A DNA stretch of 64,000 nucleotides from Thermoguttaceae bacterium (lineage in GTDB: Bacteria > Planctomycetota > Planctomycetia > Pirellulales > Thermoguttaceae), in the NCBI GenBank assembly GCA_025060325.1, contig JANXBW010000010.1, forward strand, positions 62,001 to 126,000, given 5' to 3'. The number at the start of each line of letters is the position of its first letter. The stretch's first letter is position 1. This document shows positions 1 through 9,751 of this stretch, one piece after another. Both the position numbers and the translations under genes were made by a program. The notes beneath the pieces are model-generated. The model ran no database searches, was not told the origin of the DNA, and saw nothing but the letters and a program-made list of their open reading frames with translations.

Positions 1-278
1 GCGTTTCAGGCATTGTTAACAAGGCCTTTCGCTAAAGCGCAGAGCCAGTAGATTACCCCCGTGTTTCCCGTTCTATGGAATAAGTGCATCGGCCGATGCG
101 AACCAGCAGTCTGTACCATTGAATACCCCCGAAAGGCCGGGAAGTTCTTCACCTCGGATGTCGTGCTCAAGTGAATGTTCGACATCAACAAGCGCTGCTA
201 TCGAGTAAACGGGGCCTACTTAAAACTGCCCCTAACCTATTAAGAAGGCTCGGCGCCAAGACGCTCGTACATTTTTGT
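1..278. other. Left edge, no supported gene
   Basis: This stretch lies downstream of tadB on the minus strand, where a tadC gene would be expected in a complete Tad locus. I find no frame here that reads like TadC, and the minus-strand frames I could read close within the window. It may be an ordinary spacer. Confidence 0.4.
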
Positions 279-1244
279 TTACACTCTGATGCTTACTATT
301 TTCCGGATGGCAATCGCTCCCAATACCTGCATCAATACGGCAATCATCAACATCCGATTACCCATTGGATCTGTAAATAGCAGCATCACGTACTCGCGAT
401 TGAGGTAATACATCGCAAAAAAAAGAAAAACGGGTAAGGCCATCAGCACAATCCCGGACAATCGTCCCTCCGCTGTGAGTGCCTGGATTTGCCCGTAAAT
501 TTGAAAGCGTTGACGGACAAGTGTGGCGATCTTTTCTAGAATTTCGGCCAAATCACCGCCGGTTTGCCTTTGCAGAACAACAGCAGTAACGAAGAACTTG
601 AGGTCCATGTTCGGGACACGTTCGGTAAGCTCCCGAAGGGATTCCTCCAAAGAAAGTCCTAGGTTTTGTTCGTCGAATACCCGGGCAAATTCCTTTCCCA
701 AAGGGGGCGGCAATTCCTTGCCCACTAAGCCGATTCCTGCCGCCAAGCTTTGTCCTGCCCGAAGCGCCCGGGCAAGCATGTCCATGGCTTCCGGCATTTG
801 GGCAGCGAATGCCTTGAGGCGCTTGTTGCGTCGCCATAAAAGCCAACCCCAAGGGAGCAGCAAGCCAGTGACTGCTAGCGCCGGCCAAAGGGCAAGCGGC
901 ATTCGGAAGAAAGCTGCCGTTATAATCGCACCCAACCCCAAGGCACCGGAAACAAGTGCAAGTTGCGAGGGGGAGAGGGTAACATCAGCTTGTTCGAACA
1001 ACAACCGCAGCCCCTTGAAATTAGTCCAAACTTTCTCCAAGAAATCATCTTTAGTCCGGAGGGCTTCCGCCAAGATGTTCTTTTGCGCCACATGTTTTTG
1101 TAGCAGCGAGCTTCCGCTCCACCGCGCAAGCCGCTTTTCTGCCCGAGAACTGGTCTGCGCTTGGACCCATTGATATACAGCTAAGATAAGCGCCGTAACG
1201 CCGGCAAACACACAGAGGGTGATGACGAATAGATCAAAGTTCAT
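279..1244 (-). CDS. tadB: TadB-like type II secretion system F domain protein
   Basis: Inner-membrane platform protein of a Tad (tight adherence) type IVc pilus, expected to couple the TadA/CpaF ATPase to pilin polymerisation. The 321-residue protein has an N-terminal membrane helix (about residues 5-27), a central hydrophobic pair (about 95-140), a T2SSF domain (about 150-275) with the helical stretch MPEAMDMLARALRAG, and C-terminal membrane helices. Length and layout fit TadB. It starts 114 bases after the end of the cpaF gene on the same strand, so the two are probably cotranscribed. The ATG start is the one that keeps the first membrane helix. TadB rather than TadC is chosen because the gene directly follows cpaF; the two are homologous, so that choice is the main uncertainty. 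Confidence 0.85.
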   Translation of the reverse strand: MNFDLFVITLCVFAGVTALILAVYQWVQAQTSSRAEKRLARWSGSSLLQKHVAQKNILAEALRTKDDFLEKVWTNFKGLRLLFEQADVTLSPSQLALVSGALGLGAIITAAFFRMPLALWPALAVTGLLLPWGWLLWRRNKRLKAFAAQMPEAMDMLARALRAGQSLAAGIGLVGKELPPPLGKEFARVFDEQNLGLSLEESLRELTERVPNMDLKFFVTAVVLQRQTGGDLAEILEKIATLVRQRFQIYGQIQALTAEGRLSGIVLMALPVFLFFAMYYLNREYVMLLFTDPMGNRMLMIAVLMQVLGAIAIRKIVSIRV

Positions 1245-1358
1245 CGGCTTTGGCCCAAGGGATCTTCCGGTTTAAGGACTTAAAGTCGTTTACGTGTCGG
1301 TCCCGAGAGTTTCCCCCTCGCTGCAAGAAGGGGGCATTTGTTCCCAATGAAAGGCTCG

Positions 1359-2690
1359 CTAGTCAACAAGCATGACTCTTTCTCGGAAAGCGCTTGCTGG
1401 CAGGCGAATGCCGGCAGCTTCAAGTCGGGGCATAAAAGTCGGCCGCACGCCGTGACAGACAAATCGGCCATAAGCTCTGCCATGTTCATCCACACCGTCC
1501 TGGATGTATGAATAGATATCTTGGATCACGATGGTATCCTGTTCCATGCCAACCACTTCCGTAATGTGTGTGACCTTTCGTGCCCCGCCTTGAAGCCGGC
1601 TTGCCTGCACAATGAGATCCACGGCGCTTGCAATCTGCTGTCGCATCGCTTTCACCGGCAGTTCGAAGCCAGCCATCATGATCATCGTTTCCAGTCGCGA
1701 AAGAGCATCCCGCGGCGAATTGGCGTGAAGTGTGGTCATCGAACCTTCGTGGCCCGTGTTCATAGCTTGGAGCATATCAAGTGCTTCTGGTCCACGGCAT
1801 TCGCCGATGATGATTCGCTCCGGTCTCATTCGCAAAGCGTTCCGCACAAGGTCAGTGGCCGTTACTTCTCCTTTGCCTTCGATGTTGGGGGGGCGGGTCT
1901 CTAATCGCACCACATGTTCCTGCTGGAGTTGGAGTTCCGCGGCATCTTCGATGGTGATGATTCGCTCGTGATTAGGAATAAAGCTGGACAGGACGTTGAG
2001 CAGTGTGGTCTTACCGGAGCCGGTTCCGCCGGAGATGATGATATTCAGTCGCGCTTTGATCGCTCCCTCAAGGAGCATGACCATCTCCGGCGTGAGGGCT
2101 TTGTAGGCCAAGAGATCCTCCAGCCGGAGAGGATTTTTTCCGAACCGCCGAATGGACACAGCCGGTCCGTCAAGGGCCAAAGGGGGAATGATAGCATTAA
2201 ACCGCGAGCCGTCCGGCATCCGGGCGTCGACCATGGGACAAGTCTCGTCAACACGTCGTCCAACTTTAGACACAATCCGGTCAATAATTTGCAGGAGGTG
2301 TTCGTTGTCGCGGAAGGTCACGTTGACCTTTTCCAGCTTCCCGCGGCGTTCCACATACACTTGCTTGGGGCCGTTGATTAGAATGTCGCTAATCGTCGGA
2401 TCCTTTAGCAATGACTCAAGCGGTCCAAGGCCCAGAGCTTCGTCGAGGACTTCGTCAATGAGTCGTTCGCGCTCAGCTCGGTTGAGGGGCATCTGCTCGG
2501 CATCGCAGAGGTGCTCCACCACCAACCGAATCTCTCGGCGGAGAATGTCCCCTTCAAGATCGGCAATTCGGGAAAGATCGAGCTTGTCAACGAGCTTGCT
2601 GTGGATCCGCTGTTTTAGCTCGTCAAAGCTCGGTTGACGGGGTTCGTTTGGCCGTGCTCCTATCGGAAGTGCAGTCCGCAGTGTTGCCAT
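1359..2690 (-). CDS. cpaF: CpaF/TadA family secretion ATPase
   Basis: Hexameric ATPase that powers assembly of Tad-type pili from the cytoplasmic face of the membrane. The 443 residues show the family layout: an N-terminal helical region (about 20-100), the N-terminal ATPase subdomain (about 100-190), a Walker A motif GGTGSGKTT at 221-229, an Asp/His box region with [11 protein letters not shown], a Walker B region around RIIIGECRG, and the [14 protein letters not shown] segment typical of the CpaF family. Length is normal. The gene is followed by tadB on the same strand; cpaB, cpaC and cpaE, usually upstream, are absent from the 640 bases before it. The ATG is preceded by a G-rich stretch that could act as a ribosome binding site. 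Confidence 0.95.
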   Translation of the reverse strand: MATLRTALPIGARPNEPRQPSFDELKQRIHSKLVDKLDLSRIADLEGDILRREIRLVVEHLCDAEQMPLNRAERERLIDEVLDEALGLGPLESLLKDPTISDILINGPKQVYVERRGKLEKVNVTFRDNEHLLQIIDRIVSKVGRRVDETCPMVDARMPDGSRFNAIIPPLALDGPAVSIRRFGKNPLRLEDLLAYKALTPEMVMLLEGAIKARLNIIISGGTGSGKTTLLNVLSSFIPNHERIITIEDAAELQLQQEHVVRLETRPPNIEGKGEVTATDLVRNALRMRPERIIIGECRGPEALDMLQAMNTGHEGSMTTLHANSPRDALSRLETMIMMAGFELPVKAMRQQIASAVDLIVQASRLQGGARKVTHITEVVGMEQDTIVIQDIYSYIQDGVDEHGRAYGRFVCHGVRPTFMPRLEAAGIRLPASAFRERVMLVD

Positions 2691-3333
2691 CGTTTGTCAC
2701 CCCCCAGAACCGTTCCTGGTCAATCTCCGTGATGTTTTTGCCAGTGGTTTCCCACAAACGAGAAAAAAGTGTGTTTCAGCCGATCCAGCTTGGGCCCATG
2801 CGGCCCCACATGGCTGCTAGGCCCGCGGTATACAAGCGGTTAACCGGACCGGGGAACCGGCCGGTTCGGAGCAACTCGTCGTTCCGTTAAGCTAAGGACA
2901 GAACAACACAGCCCTATTGACTTCAGCCAGCAAGCCCGCTGTGAGAAGCAAGTAAGATCATATCCGAAAAGTGAAGCTGGCCTTTCCAAGAGCTAGGTCT
3001 TGGTCCTCGTTACCCTGAAAAATGTGCCAGCAATTTTTTCTCTCCTCGATTAGTCAACCAAATATAGCTCACGCTTGTCCGTTACGGCTGGTTCCGCCCT
3101 CTTTGGTGGCTGAATAGGAGAGGAGCTTTGTGTTGCCGAAGAACAACATCGTCGGCAAGAAGAAACACCTTGACCGGCGACCGCACCCTACAGCTTAGGC
3201 CGAAAGCGGATTTGGGCGGATACCGCTTAGGTGGACAAGCTGTTAGTTCTGGGCAGCAGCTGCGATGTTTGCCTGGGGCAGCTGCGGAGAACGGACAGGG
3301 TAGTCAAATTCACTAATGATAGGGCGGGATCGG
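2691..3333. other. Intergenic, no supported gene
   Basis: This gap separates cpaF (minus, reading away) from the 3' end of the DinG-like gene (minus), so it should hold the cpaF promoter. The only suggestive element is a strong AGGAG-AGGAG sequence at 3117-3125 followed by a GTG at 3130 that opens a 22-codon basic reading frame ending at 3198. Its product has no family I recognise and I do not call it as a gene. Confidence 0.4.
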
Positions 3334-5313
3334 TTACGCCTGCTCGACGATTGTCCGACACGGCGGAAGTGCCTCTAGGAACATAGTGCCATACGGTTTG
3401 CTCCGTATCCGGGAATCGAGAATGACTACAATCCCGGTGTCGGTCTTGCTGCGAATCAATCGTCCGAACCCCTGCTTGAGTTTCAAAATTGCTTCGGGCA
3501 GTTGCATGTCTCGGAAGGGATCGCCCCCCTGTTGACGAATAGCTGCCATCCGTGCTTCAACGAGCGGCATATCAGGGACCGCAAACGGCAGGCGAGTGAT
3601 GATCACGTTGCGCAAAGCCGAGCCGGGCACATCCACGCCTTGCCAAAAGCTGTCCGTGCCGAAAAGTACCCCACGGTTGGTCTGCTTGAAACGTGCAAGA
3701 AGCTGCGTCCGCGGAATCTTTTCTCCCTGACTAAAGAGAGGCATGCGTTTTTCTGTTAGCCACGGCCCCAGTGCATAGGCAACTTTGTTGAGAAGTTCGT
3801 AGCTTGTAAACAGCACGAACGCACCGCCATCGGTGCGCTCGAGATATCGCGGAATGAGCCGGATTAGTGCTGCCTCGTAACCCTCCCGGTCTTCGCCCGG
3901 ATCAGGTACGCCCTCAACCAAGATGAGTTCCACCTGCCGCTCATAATCAAAAGGGCTACCCAGCCGGAGTGTGGCGGCTTCCGTCAGTCCCACACGGCGT
4001 TTGAAATAAGTAAAGTCCCCTTTTCCGGTGGCGAGAGTAGCACTTGTCATGATGACCGAGGGGACTTGGTAGTAGAGACGCTCCCGAAGGACAGGGCCAA
4101 CATCGATTGGCGCGGCCAGCAGTTTAACCCGTTGACGCCGTCCCTCGCTTACTTCCACCCAGTAGACAAAGTCTTCCAATGCTTGGCTATTCCAAAGGTC
4201 GAGTGTTTCTGCCAGCGCGCGGAGTCGCTCTTGAGCGGCGGCCAAGTCTTGCCGGGTTTCCGCGTCATCCTCAAACCGAGTCTCTTGTTTGCCAAGCTCC
4301 CACTGTAACTTCCGCAGACCCTCGCTCAGGATTCCGGAAAACTGGTTAGGTGCGCGAACCCGACCTTTAGAAAGTGGGTTTTGGTCCAGCCATTTAGTTA
4401 CTTCACCAAAAAAGCTCTCAGCACGCCGACGGCATTCTAGCACAAGCTGCTGCGCTTCAGTGAGGTGAAGATGAACGAGGAGCCCCCGATTCTTTCGCTC
4501 GTTGTAAAGTCGCGTCAACGTAAACTCGACCTGGCCACTACTGAGGCCAAATCCCAAATGTGTTGACGCAATCTCCTCGATTGTGTGCGCCTCATCGAGG
4601 ATGACCGCGTCATAGTCTGGCAAAATGGTTGCGCCGGCCTGTCGCAGCGCCAAGTCGGTGAAAAACAAAGCGTGGTTGACCACAAGCAGCGGTGCTGCTT
4701 GCATCCGCTTTCGCTCGCGGAAGAAAAAGCAATCCTCATAGTGTGGACAATTCTTTCCGAAGCAATTATTCCGGTCAGAAACGACCTCCTCCCAAACCTG
4801 TTCGGCTGGGGCGAACGGCAAGTCGGAGAGGGACCCGTCGGTTGTGGTCTTAGCCCACCGGGCGATTTCCCGAAGCTGTTCCAATTCTTCGCTGACAAAA
4901 AGCTCACCGGCCCGCTCCAAAGCCCGCACCAGCCGCCGAAGACTAAGATAATTTTGCCTGCCCTTAACAAGCGCCGCTGTGAACTCGTACGGCAAGACCC
5001 GTTTTAAAAACGGGATGTCTTTTTGGACGAGTTGCTCCTGTAAATTGATCGTTCCCGTGGAGATGATTACGCGGCGGAGCGGTTTGCCAAAGCCTTCCTC
5101 CCCCGAGACGGCCTGGATGGCAGGGATAAGGTAAGCAAAGCTTTTACCGACGCCGGTGCCCGCTTCCACGATAAGGTGCTGACGGGAGGCCAAGGCCTCG
5201 GCCACCGCGTGCGCCATTACAAGCTGCTCCCGCCGGCACTCATACCCGGGGAGCCTTTGGGCTATAAGACCTTCCGGACCAAGTATGTCATCAATCGTCA
5301 GTGTTAAGGTCAT
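3334..5313 (-). CDS. dinG: DinG/XPD-family ATP-dependent DNA helicase with altered Fe-S site
   Basis: Superfamily 2 helicase of the DinG/XPD group, which unwinds DNA 5' to 3' during repair. Of 659 residues, Walker A (AGTGVGKS) lies at about 51-58 and the DEAH box (LDEAHTIEE) near 240; the C-terminal half carries motif V/VI-like segments ending with GFGRLIRSKTDTG. The Fe-S domain has cysteines at 184, 189 and 195, matching the C-x4-C-x5-C spacing of E. coli DinG (C194, C199, C205). The first ligand, expected in the GRxNYLC motif, is serine here (S124 in GRQNYLSLRR, codon AGT). Serine can ligate iron, so the cluster may persist in changed form or be lost. Length is close to bacterial DinG proteins. 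The gene stands alone. YoaA is an alternative family name. Confidence 0.88.
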   Translation of the reverse strand: MTLTLTIDDILGPEGLIAQRLPGYECRREQLVMAHAVAEALASRQHLIVEAGTGVGKSFAYLIPAIQAVSGEEGFGKPLRRVIISTGTINLQEQLVQKDIPFLKRVLPYEFTAALVKGRQNYLSLRRLVRALERAGELFVSEELEQLREIARWAKTTTDGSLSDLPFAPAEQVWEEVVSDRNNCFGKNCPHYEDCFFFRERKRMQAAPLLVVNHALFFTDLALRQAGATILPDYDAVILDEAHTIEEIASTHLGFGLSSGQVEFTLTRLYNERKNRGLLVHLHLTEAQQLVLECRRRAESFFGEVTKWLDQNPLSKGRVRAPNQFSGILSEGLRKLQWELGKQETRFEDDAETRQDLAAAQERLRALAETLDLWNSQALEDFVYWVEVSEGRRQRVKLLAAPIDVGPVLRERLYYQVPSVIMTSATLATGKGDFTYFKRRVGLTEAATLRLGSPFDYERQVELILVEGVPDPGEDREGYEAALIRLIPRYLERTDGGAFVLFTSYELLNKVAYALGPWLTEKRMPLFSQGEKIPRTQLLARFKQTNRGVLFGTDSFWQGVDVPGSALRNVIITRLPFAVPDMPLVEARMAAIRQQGGDPFRDMQLPEAILKLKQGFGRLIRSKTDTGIVVILDSRIRSKPYGTMFLEALPPCRTIVEQA

Positions 5314-5592
5314 CGTTTCCGACGAAAAACGATGGTTGAGGAAAAACGTATGAGCTCCCTACGCTGACACTCCGGCTTGGCGATGGGAGCCACTTTTTGG
5401 GCAACTTGCTGACACCGATCGTTAAGCCTCCTAACATTCTATGCGATGTCTGGTTAAGTCGTTTTTGACCGATTGGTCGCCGTGAAAGCCCGTTGATCCT
5501 GCCAGAAGGATAACGGAGCTCGGCGGTTCCGCCGCCGGCTTCTTATCACCCCGCTTACCTTTGGGAAGCCGAGTGTTAAGGAGTTCCTTAGC

Positions 5593-6759
5593 CTACGGGA
5601 GCTGAAACTGTCGCCGAAAGGCCCGCGGCGTTAGCCCCGTCAACTGCCGAAATCGTACGTCGAGGTGTCGCGGGCTGCTAAATCCGGAACGAAAAGCTAC
5701 AGCTCCAACGGGCAGATGGCTCTGAGCGAGGAGCCGTTTGGCATGCTCAATTCGTACACGATAAATTTCTTGGAGTACTGATCGCCCAAGCAGGGCTCGG
5801 AAGCGTCGCTCTAAAAGCCGACGGCTGACGGCGAGGGCTTCGGCAATATCTTTGACCCGGATGTGCCGTGTGGCATTCTCGCGGATAAACCGCACGGCCT
5901 GGCGGACGATTTGATCGTCGATAGCGGAGACGTCCGTCGAGTGTCGCGTAACGACGCTAATGGGTGGAAGGAATACCGGGCGGTCCGGCGGTTTCTGACC
6001 TTCAAGGAGGGCGTCGAGAAGTGCGGCAGCTTCGTATCCCACGCGTTCGGCCGGAACGGCAATGCTCGAAAGTGTTGGCTCCGTCAACGTGCATTCAAGT
6101 TCGTCATTACCACAGCCGAGAAGGGCGACCTCTTCCGGCACCCGCAGATTGAGCTGCCGGCAGGTGTCGGCCAGCAATCGAGAGAGAATGTCTTCGCAGC
6201 AAAAGATCGCTACCGGTTTGGGCAACCGATCAAGCCACTGGATAATCCGTGAGGTAACTTCCCGCCATAGCATTCGCGCCGTGTACTCGGGAAGGTATTC
6301 GTAATAACACGATTGCGCCTCGTAACCCGCCTTGGCCAGTCGCTGCCGAAAGCCTTGTTCTTGCAATCTGGCATAAACGGCGACATGGCTGCCAAAGAAT
6401 CCGAAATTCCGATACTGCTTATCCAGAAAATATTCCGCGGCCAAACGCCCCACGCCGATTGGATCGACATCCACGGTCGGTAGTCCCAACCGAGGTAGCA
6501 CTGTGGCAGTGTCAACAACCGGAATTCGCAGCTGCTTCACGGCCCGAGCCAGCGCTGCGGTACTCAAGCCCGCAATAATGCCGGCTGGTTCCCAATCCGC
6601 CACAAGTTTCATCATTTTTGGCGAGGGTGGGGCGTCCCGAAGAATCCAGTTGGTCTTTCCAGCGGCATAACTTCGCACGCCCCGGAGCACGCCGCGAGCG
6701 AAGTGCAAACTCCGATCGAGCAAGAGAACAACGCGGCAATTCCCGTCTGAAAAGCCCAT
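5593..6759 (-). CDS. XylR-type sugar-binding AraC-family transcriptional regulator
   Basis: DNA-binding regulator with the architecture of E. coli XylR: a LacI/periplasmic-binding-like sensor domain (about 1-275) fused to a C-terminal AraC helix-turn-helix domain (about 288-388; the segment VSRRLLERRFRALLGRS is the first helix-turn-helix). The sensor contains VVDTATVLPRLGLPTVDVD and a typical IFCCEDILSRLL segment, as in sugar-responsive regulators. At 388 residues it matches XylR. It is transcribed away from the exported-enzyme cluster that begins 1.4 kb to the right, so it could control that cluster, itself, or both. The ligand cannot be read from the sequence; planctomycetes carry many paralogues, so xylose is not implied. 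Confidence 0.88.
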   Translation of the reverse strand: MGFSDGNCRVVLLLDRSLHFARGVLRGVRSYAAGKTNWILRDAPPSPKMMKLVADWEPAGIIAGLSTAALARAVKQLRIPVVDTATVLPRLGLPTVDVDPIGVGRLAAEYFLDKQYRNFGFFGSHVAVYARLQEQGFRQRLAKAGYEAQSCYYEYLPEYTARMLWREVTSRIIQWLDRLPKPVAIFCCEDILSRLLADTCRQLNLRVPEEVALLGCGNDELECTLTEPTLSSIAVPAERVGYEAAALLDALLEGQKPPDRPVFLPPISVVTRHSTDVSAIDDQIVRQAVRFIRENATRHIRVKDIAEALAVSRRLLERRFRALLGRSVLQEIYRVRIEHAKRLLAQSHLPVGAVAFRSGFSSPRHLDVRFRQLTGLTPRAFRRQFQLP

Positions 6760-8190
6760 GACAACCGATATGTCTCAGTTGCGCTCTACAAAACCCGAAT
6801 GATAAAAGCGCGTCGGCCAGGGGCGCTTGTTCGGTCCGGATGATTCCCCCTCCCCGATTCCCAGGGGACGCGTGCCCCCCTTGTCGGCCTTTGTGCAGGT
6901 CAGTCGGCTTCGATACCTACACTCCCCTTGGTTGAGCGGGGTTAGCATCACTGTGTCGATAATTTATGCCAAGCTCTCAAGCCAAACTCTGGCCCGCTTG
7001 GGTTCTCGGCGGCATGTGGCTAGCGCTAAGCACTCGTGGTCTCACCCATTTGACTTTCCCTTCAAACACTTAGTAACGTGCTAAAGTATCGCCCGGGCCT
7101 CAGAAAGCCTTCTGCTCGCCCGTTTGCTCAAGAGCTTTGGATCGCTCGTGCATGGCGGAGGCCGTTTACCGCGGCCATCTCCAACCGATCAAAGCTCTTC
7201 TCCCAGCGAGGCTTCCGCATCCAGCTCCCACCTATTGCGCAGCAAATCCCCGAGTTTCCCCACGTTGGTGGGGTGTCCTTACCGAACGCCTGGCAGCCGA
7301 AAATCCCCTTTCCCGCGTGCCGCCTACCTACCCATTAATCGGCATGTTTATGGAAAAAATCGTCTTTGTCAGTTTTGCCGAGTTACCGCTCGTGTGCTCA
7401 CCTCCTGCCCATGGCCATTCGGCCGATCCGAATCATTTTTGTAATATTTGCCGCGAAGGCAGTCGGATCATTCCTAGGCGCTTCGGACCGCTCCGGCCGC
7501 AGGCCTCCGCTATCCTGCCTCATGGGGGGCCAAATTTATTGGAGAATGTTTTGGCAGATAGCAGTTTCCGCACCATTAGGAAACTCCGGACGACCTTTTA
7601 GCCGGTTCCGGTTTTCCCAGCGATTTCCGGATTTCGCTCCCCGAAAGCTCCTTCCTGTGACAGAGCCCCCCACCTCGTGCTACCTTGTTTCGGCGGTCGA
7701 GCATCGAGCGGGACTAGGAGCCAGCCTCCGGTGCCCTCCGGTTGCTACTGTATTCGGTCCATCCTGCGGAGAACAAGCTACTTTGTTCCACCATTCTTAT
7801 TGCCCCGACCGGGCTCTGCTTGTGTCGCAAAATCGTAACAGTTTTGCGCAAAATGGGGACTTTTTCTTCAGACATTTCAGTATTATGAAGATGACGAGCG
7901 AAGGGAAAGCTTTGTACCATCACTTGCCATGAGGAGATTTTGGCTGGCTTCCGATTGTATTAGGCAGGTCGCCGGTATAAAAGTGTCCTTAAACGGGAGG
8001 CCGTGAGACTATCGGGCGGATCGCTTACGGGGCATCGCAAATTTTGTCAACGGTTTTCTCCCGGCGATCAAGGTATGTAGCTGTGGACTAAGTTCATTTC
8101 GGTGTGAGCGGCGTTTATGAGGCCTTGCTAGCCTGGCTGCTTGTAGGGAGAACACGTCAGACATTGTTGTAGCAAAAGGGAGTTGACATT
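6760..8190. other. Long divergent intergenic region
   Basis: These 1.4 kb separate the XylR-type regulator from the five exported-enzyme genes. Reading frames are present on both strands, but none has a plausible ribosome binding site together with a protein-like composition. The region should hold both divergent promoters, and it contains the CGCAAAAT repeat pair listed separately. No RNA gene was recognised. Confidence 0.45.
7826..7854. promoter_or_regulatory. Candidate AraC-type operator: CGCAAAAT direct repeats
   Basis: CGCAAAAT occurs at 7826-7833 and again at 7847-7854, exactly 21 bases apart start to start. The first copy also pairs with TTTTGCG at 7842-7848 as an inverted repeat. A 21-base direct-repeat period is the classical half-site spacing of AraC-family regulators, and a XylR-type gene lies in this same divergent region. 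The link to that regulator is inference. Confidence 0.35.
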
Positions 8191-9531
8191 ATGGACCAGG
8201 AGAAGCGGTCGCGGTTGAATCGGCGGGAATTTGTCGGAGCAGCGGGGGCGGTGGGCGTGGCAATGTTTATCCCTGCAGCTCGGGGAGTTGCCGCGGAGAG
8301 GCCAGCCATCCTTGGGGGGACGCCGGCCCAGCGTGGCACTTTCCCGGATTGGCCGCAAGTAAAGGAGTCGGACATCGAGGCGATTCGCAAGGTCACTAGC
8401 TCCGGCCAATGGTATCGGGCGGTATACGTGCCGCAATTCGAGGAGGAATATGCCCGGCTCAACCAGGCAAAGTATTGCGTGGCCACAGCCAGCGGAACGA
8501 CCGCGCTTTATTGTTCATTGGGTGCTTTGGGCATCGGACCTGGTGATGAAGTGATTGTGCCGCCGTACACGTTTATGGCCACCGTCACGGTGGTTCTGCA
8601 GCATTATGCTTTGCCGGTGTTTGTGGATTCGGACCGCGAGACGTTCTTGATGGACCCCACCAAGCTCGAGGCGGCCATCACCGATCGCACGGCGGCGATC
8701 ATCCCCGTGCACATCGGGGGCAATGTGTGCGATATGGATCGCATCTTGGCCATCGCCCAAAAACATAACATCCCCGTAATCGGCGACGCCTGCCAGGCAC
8801 ATCTCGCCGAATGGCGAGGCCGGAGTGTAGGTAGTTGGGGAACGACCGGTTGCTACAGCTTCCAGCTGAGTAAGAATCTGTGCTCCGGGGAAGGGGGCGC
8901 CATCTTGACCAACGACGAAGAAATGGCGGACAAGTGTTACGCCTTCCACAATTGTGCACGAAAGCGCAATCCAGCTTCCAGGTTTGTTTATCGACTTGGC
9001 CGCAATACGAATGCTCGCATGACGGAGTTCCAGGCTGCGATCCTTCTCAGCCAGATGGCCGGAATCAAGGAGCGGGCAGATATCCGCACGGCGAATGCGG
9101 ACTATTTGACTAGCATGTTGCGAGAGATCCCGGGCATTTACCCGGCACGAATGTATGAGGGCTGCACCAGAAATGCTTATCATTTGTACATGTTCCGATT
9201 TGTGAGCGAAGAATTTGGCGGTTTGTCTCGGAGCCAATTCCTCCGGGCGCTTCGGGCTGAGGGAGTACCTGTGGCCGCGGGTTACTCACCACTGAACAAA
9301 GACCAGTTCTTACTGGATGCCCTCAACAGCCGGGGATATATCCGCGTTTATGGAAAGGAAACTATTGCAGCCTGGCCGGAACGGAACCAGTGTCCCGAGA
9401 ATGATAAGCTGTGTGCCGAGGGGATTTGGATGGCGCAAAATGTACTGCTTGGCTCGCGGGAGCAAATGGAACAGATTGCTAAGGCGGTGGCAAAGATTCG
9501 TGCCCACGCTGGGGAGATTGCCAAAGCCTAG
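8191..9531 (+). CDS. Tat-exported DegT/DnrJ/EryC1/StrS aminotransferase (1 of 3)
   Basis: PLP-dependent enzyme of the sugar aminotransferase family (fold type I), which normally transfers an amino group to a keto-sugar. The first 35 residues are a twin-arginine signal (NRREFVG, then a hydrophobic stretch, cleavage likely after GVAA), so the folded enzyme should leave the cytoplasm. The catalytic lysine is K228 in SFQLSKNLCSGEGG and the cofactor-binding aspartate is D199 in IGDACQA; the substrate loop SGTTAL is intact, so activity is expected. At 446 residues it is a full-length family member plus signal. A GGGAG lies 14 bases before the ATG. It leads a run of five genes whose products are all exported. 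The substrate is unknown. Confidence 0.9.
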   Translation: MDQEKRSRLNRREFVGAAGAVGVAMFIPAARGVAAERPAILGGTPAQRGTFPDWPQVKESDIEAIRKVTSSGQWYRAVYVPQFEEEYARLNQAKYCVATASGTTALYCSLGALGIGPGDEVIVPPYTFMATVTVVLQHYALPVFVDSDRETFLMDPTKLEAAITDRTAAIIPVHIGGNVCDMDRILAIAQKHNIPVIGDACQAHLAEWRGRSVGSWGTTGCYSFQLSKNLCSGEGGAILTNDEEMADKCYAFHNCARKRNPASRFVYRLGRNTNARMTEFQAAILLSQMAGIKERADIRTANADYLTSMLREIPGIYPARMYEGCTRNAYHLYMFRFVSEEFGGLSRSQFLRALRAEGVPVAAGYSPLNKDQFLLDALNSRGYIRVYGKETIAAWPERNQCPENDKLCAEGIWMAQNVLLGSREQMEQIAKAVAKIRAHAGEIAKA

Positions 9532-9751
9532 GGCAAAGCGCTTGCCCTGATGTACTGTTCTTGCCAAAGGCATTTTCATAGCTGCCCCACAAGCATGCCG
9601 TCCGTTTTAGGGATTTGGATACAGCGATTATCTTGAATCATGACCCGCTTGACGGCGTGGCGGCCAGAAGTGTTACTAGGTGACTGGCGCGCCGAATGTT
9701 CAGGTTGTCGCAATTTGTTTGCGAGATTCGTGCCCCTAGGGAGGCCAAGGG

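Noticed and set aside
7366-7932. Open frame of 188 codons upstream of the DegT cluster
   Set aside because: No ribosome binding site, no recognisable protein pattern, and composition like the surrounding non-coding DNA.
8515-9237. Long antisense frame opposite the first DegT gene
   Set aside because: Shadow of the strong coding frame on the other strand; similar antisense frames lie opposite guaB, ppdK and PFOR.
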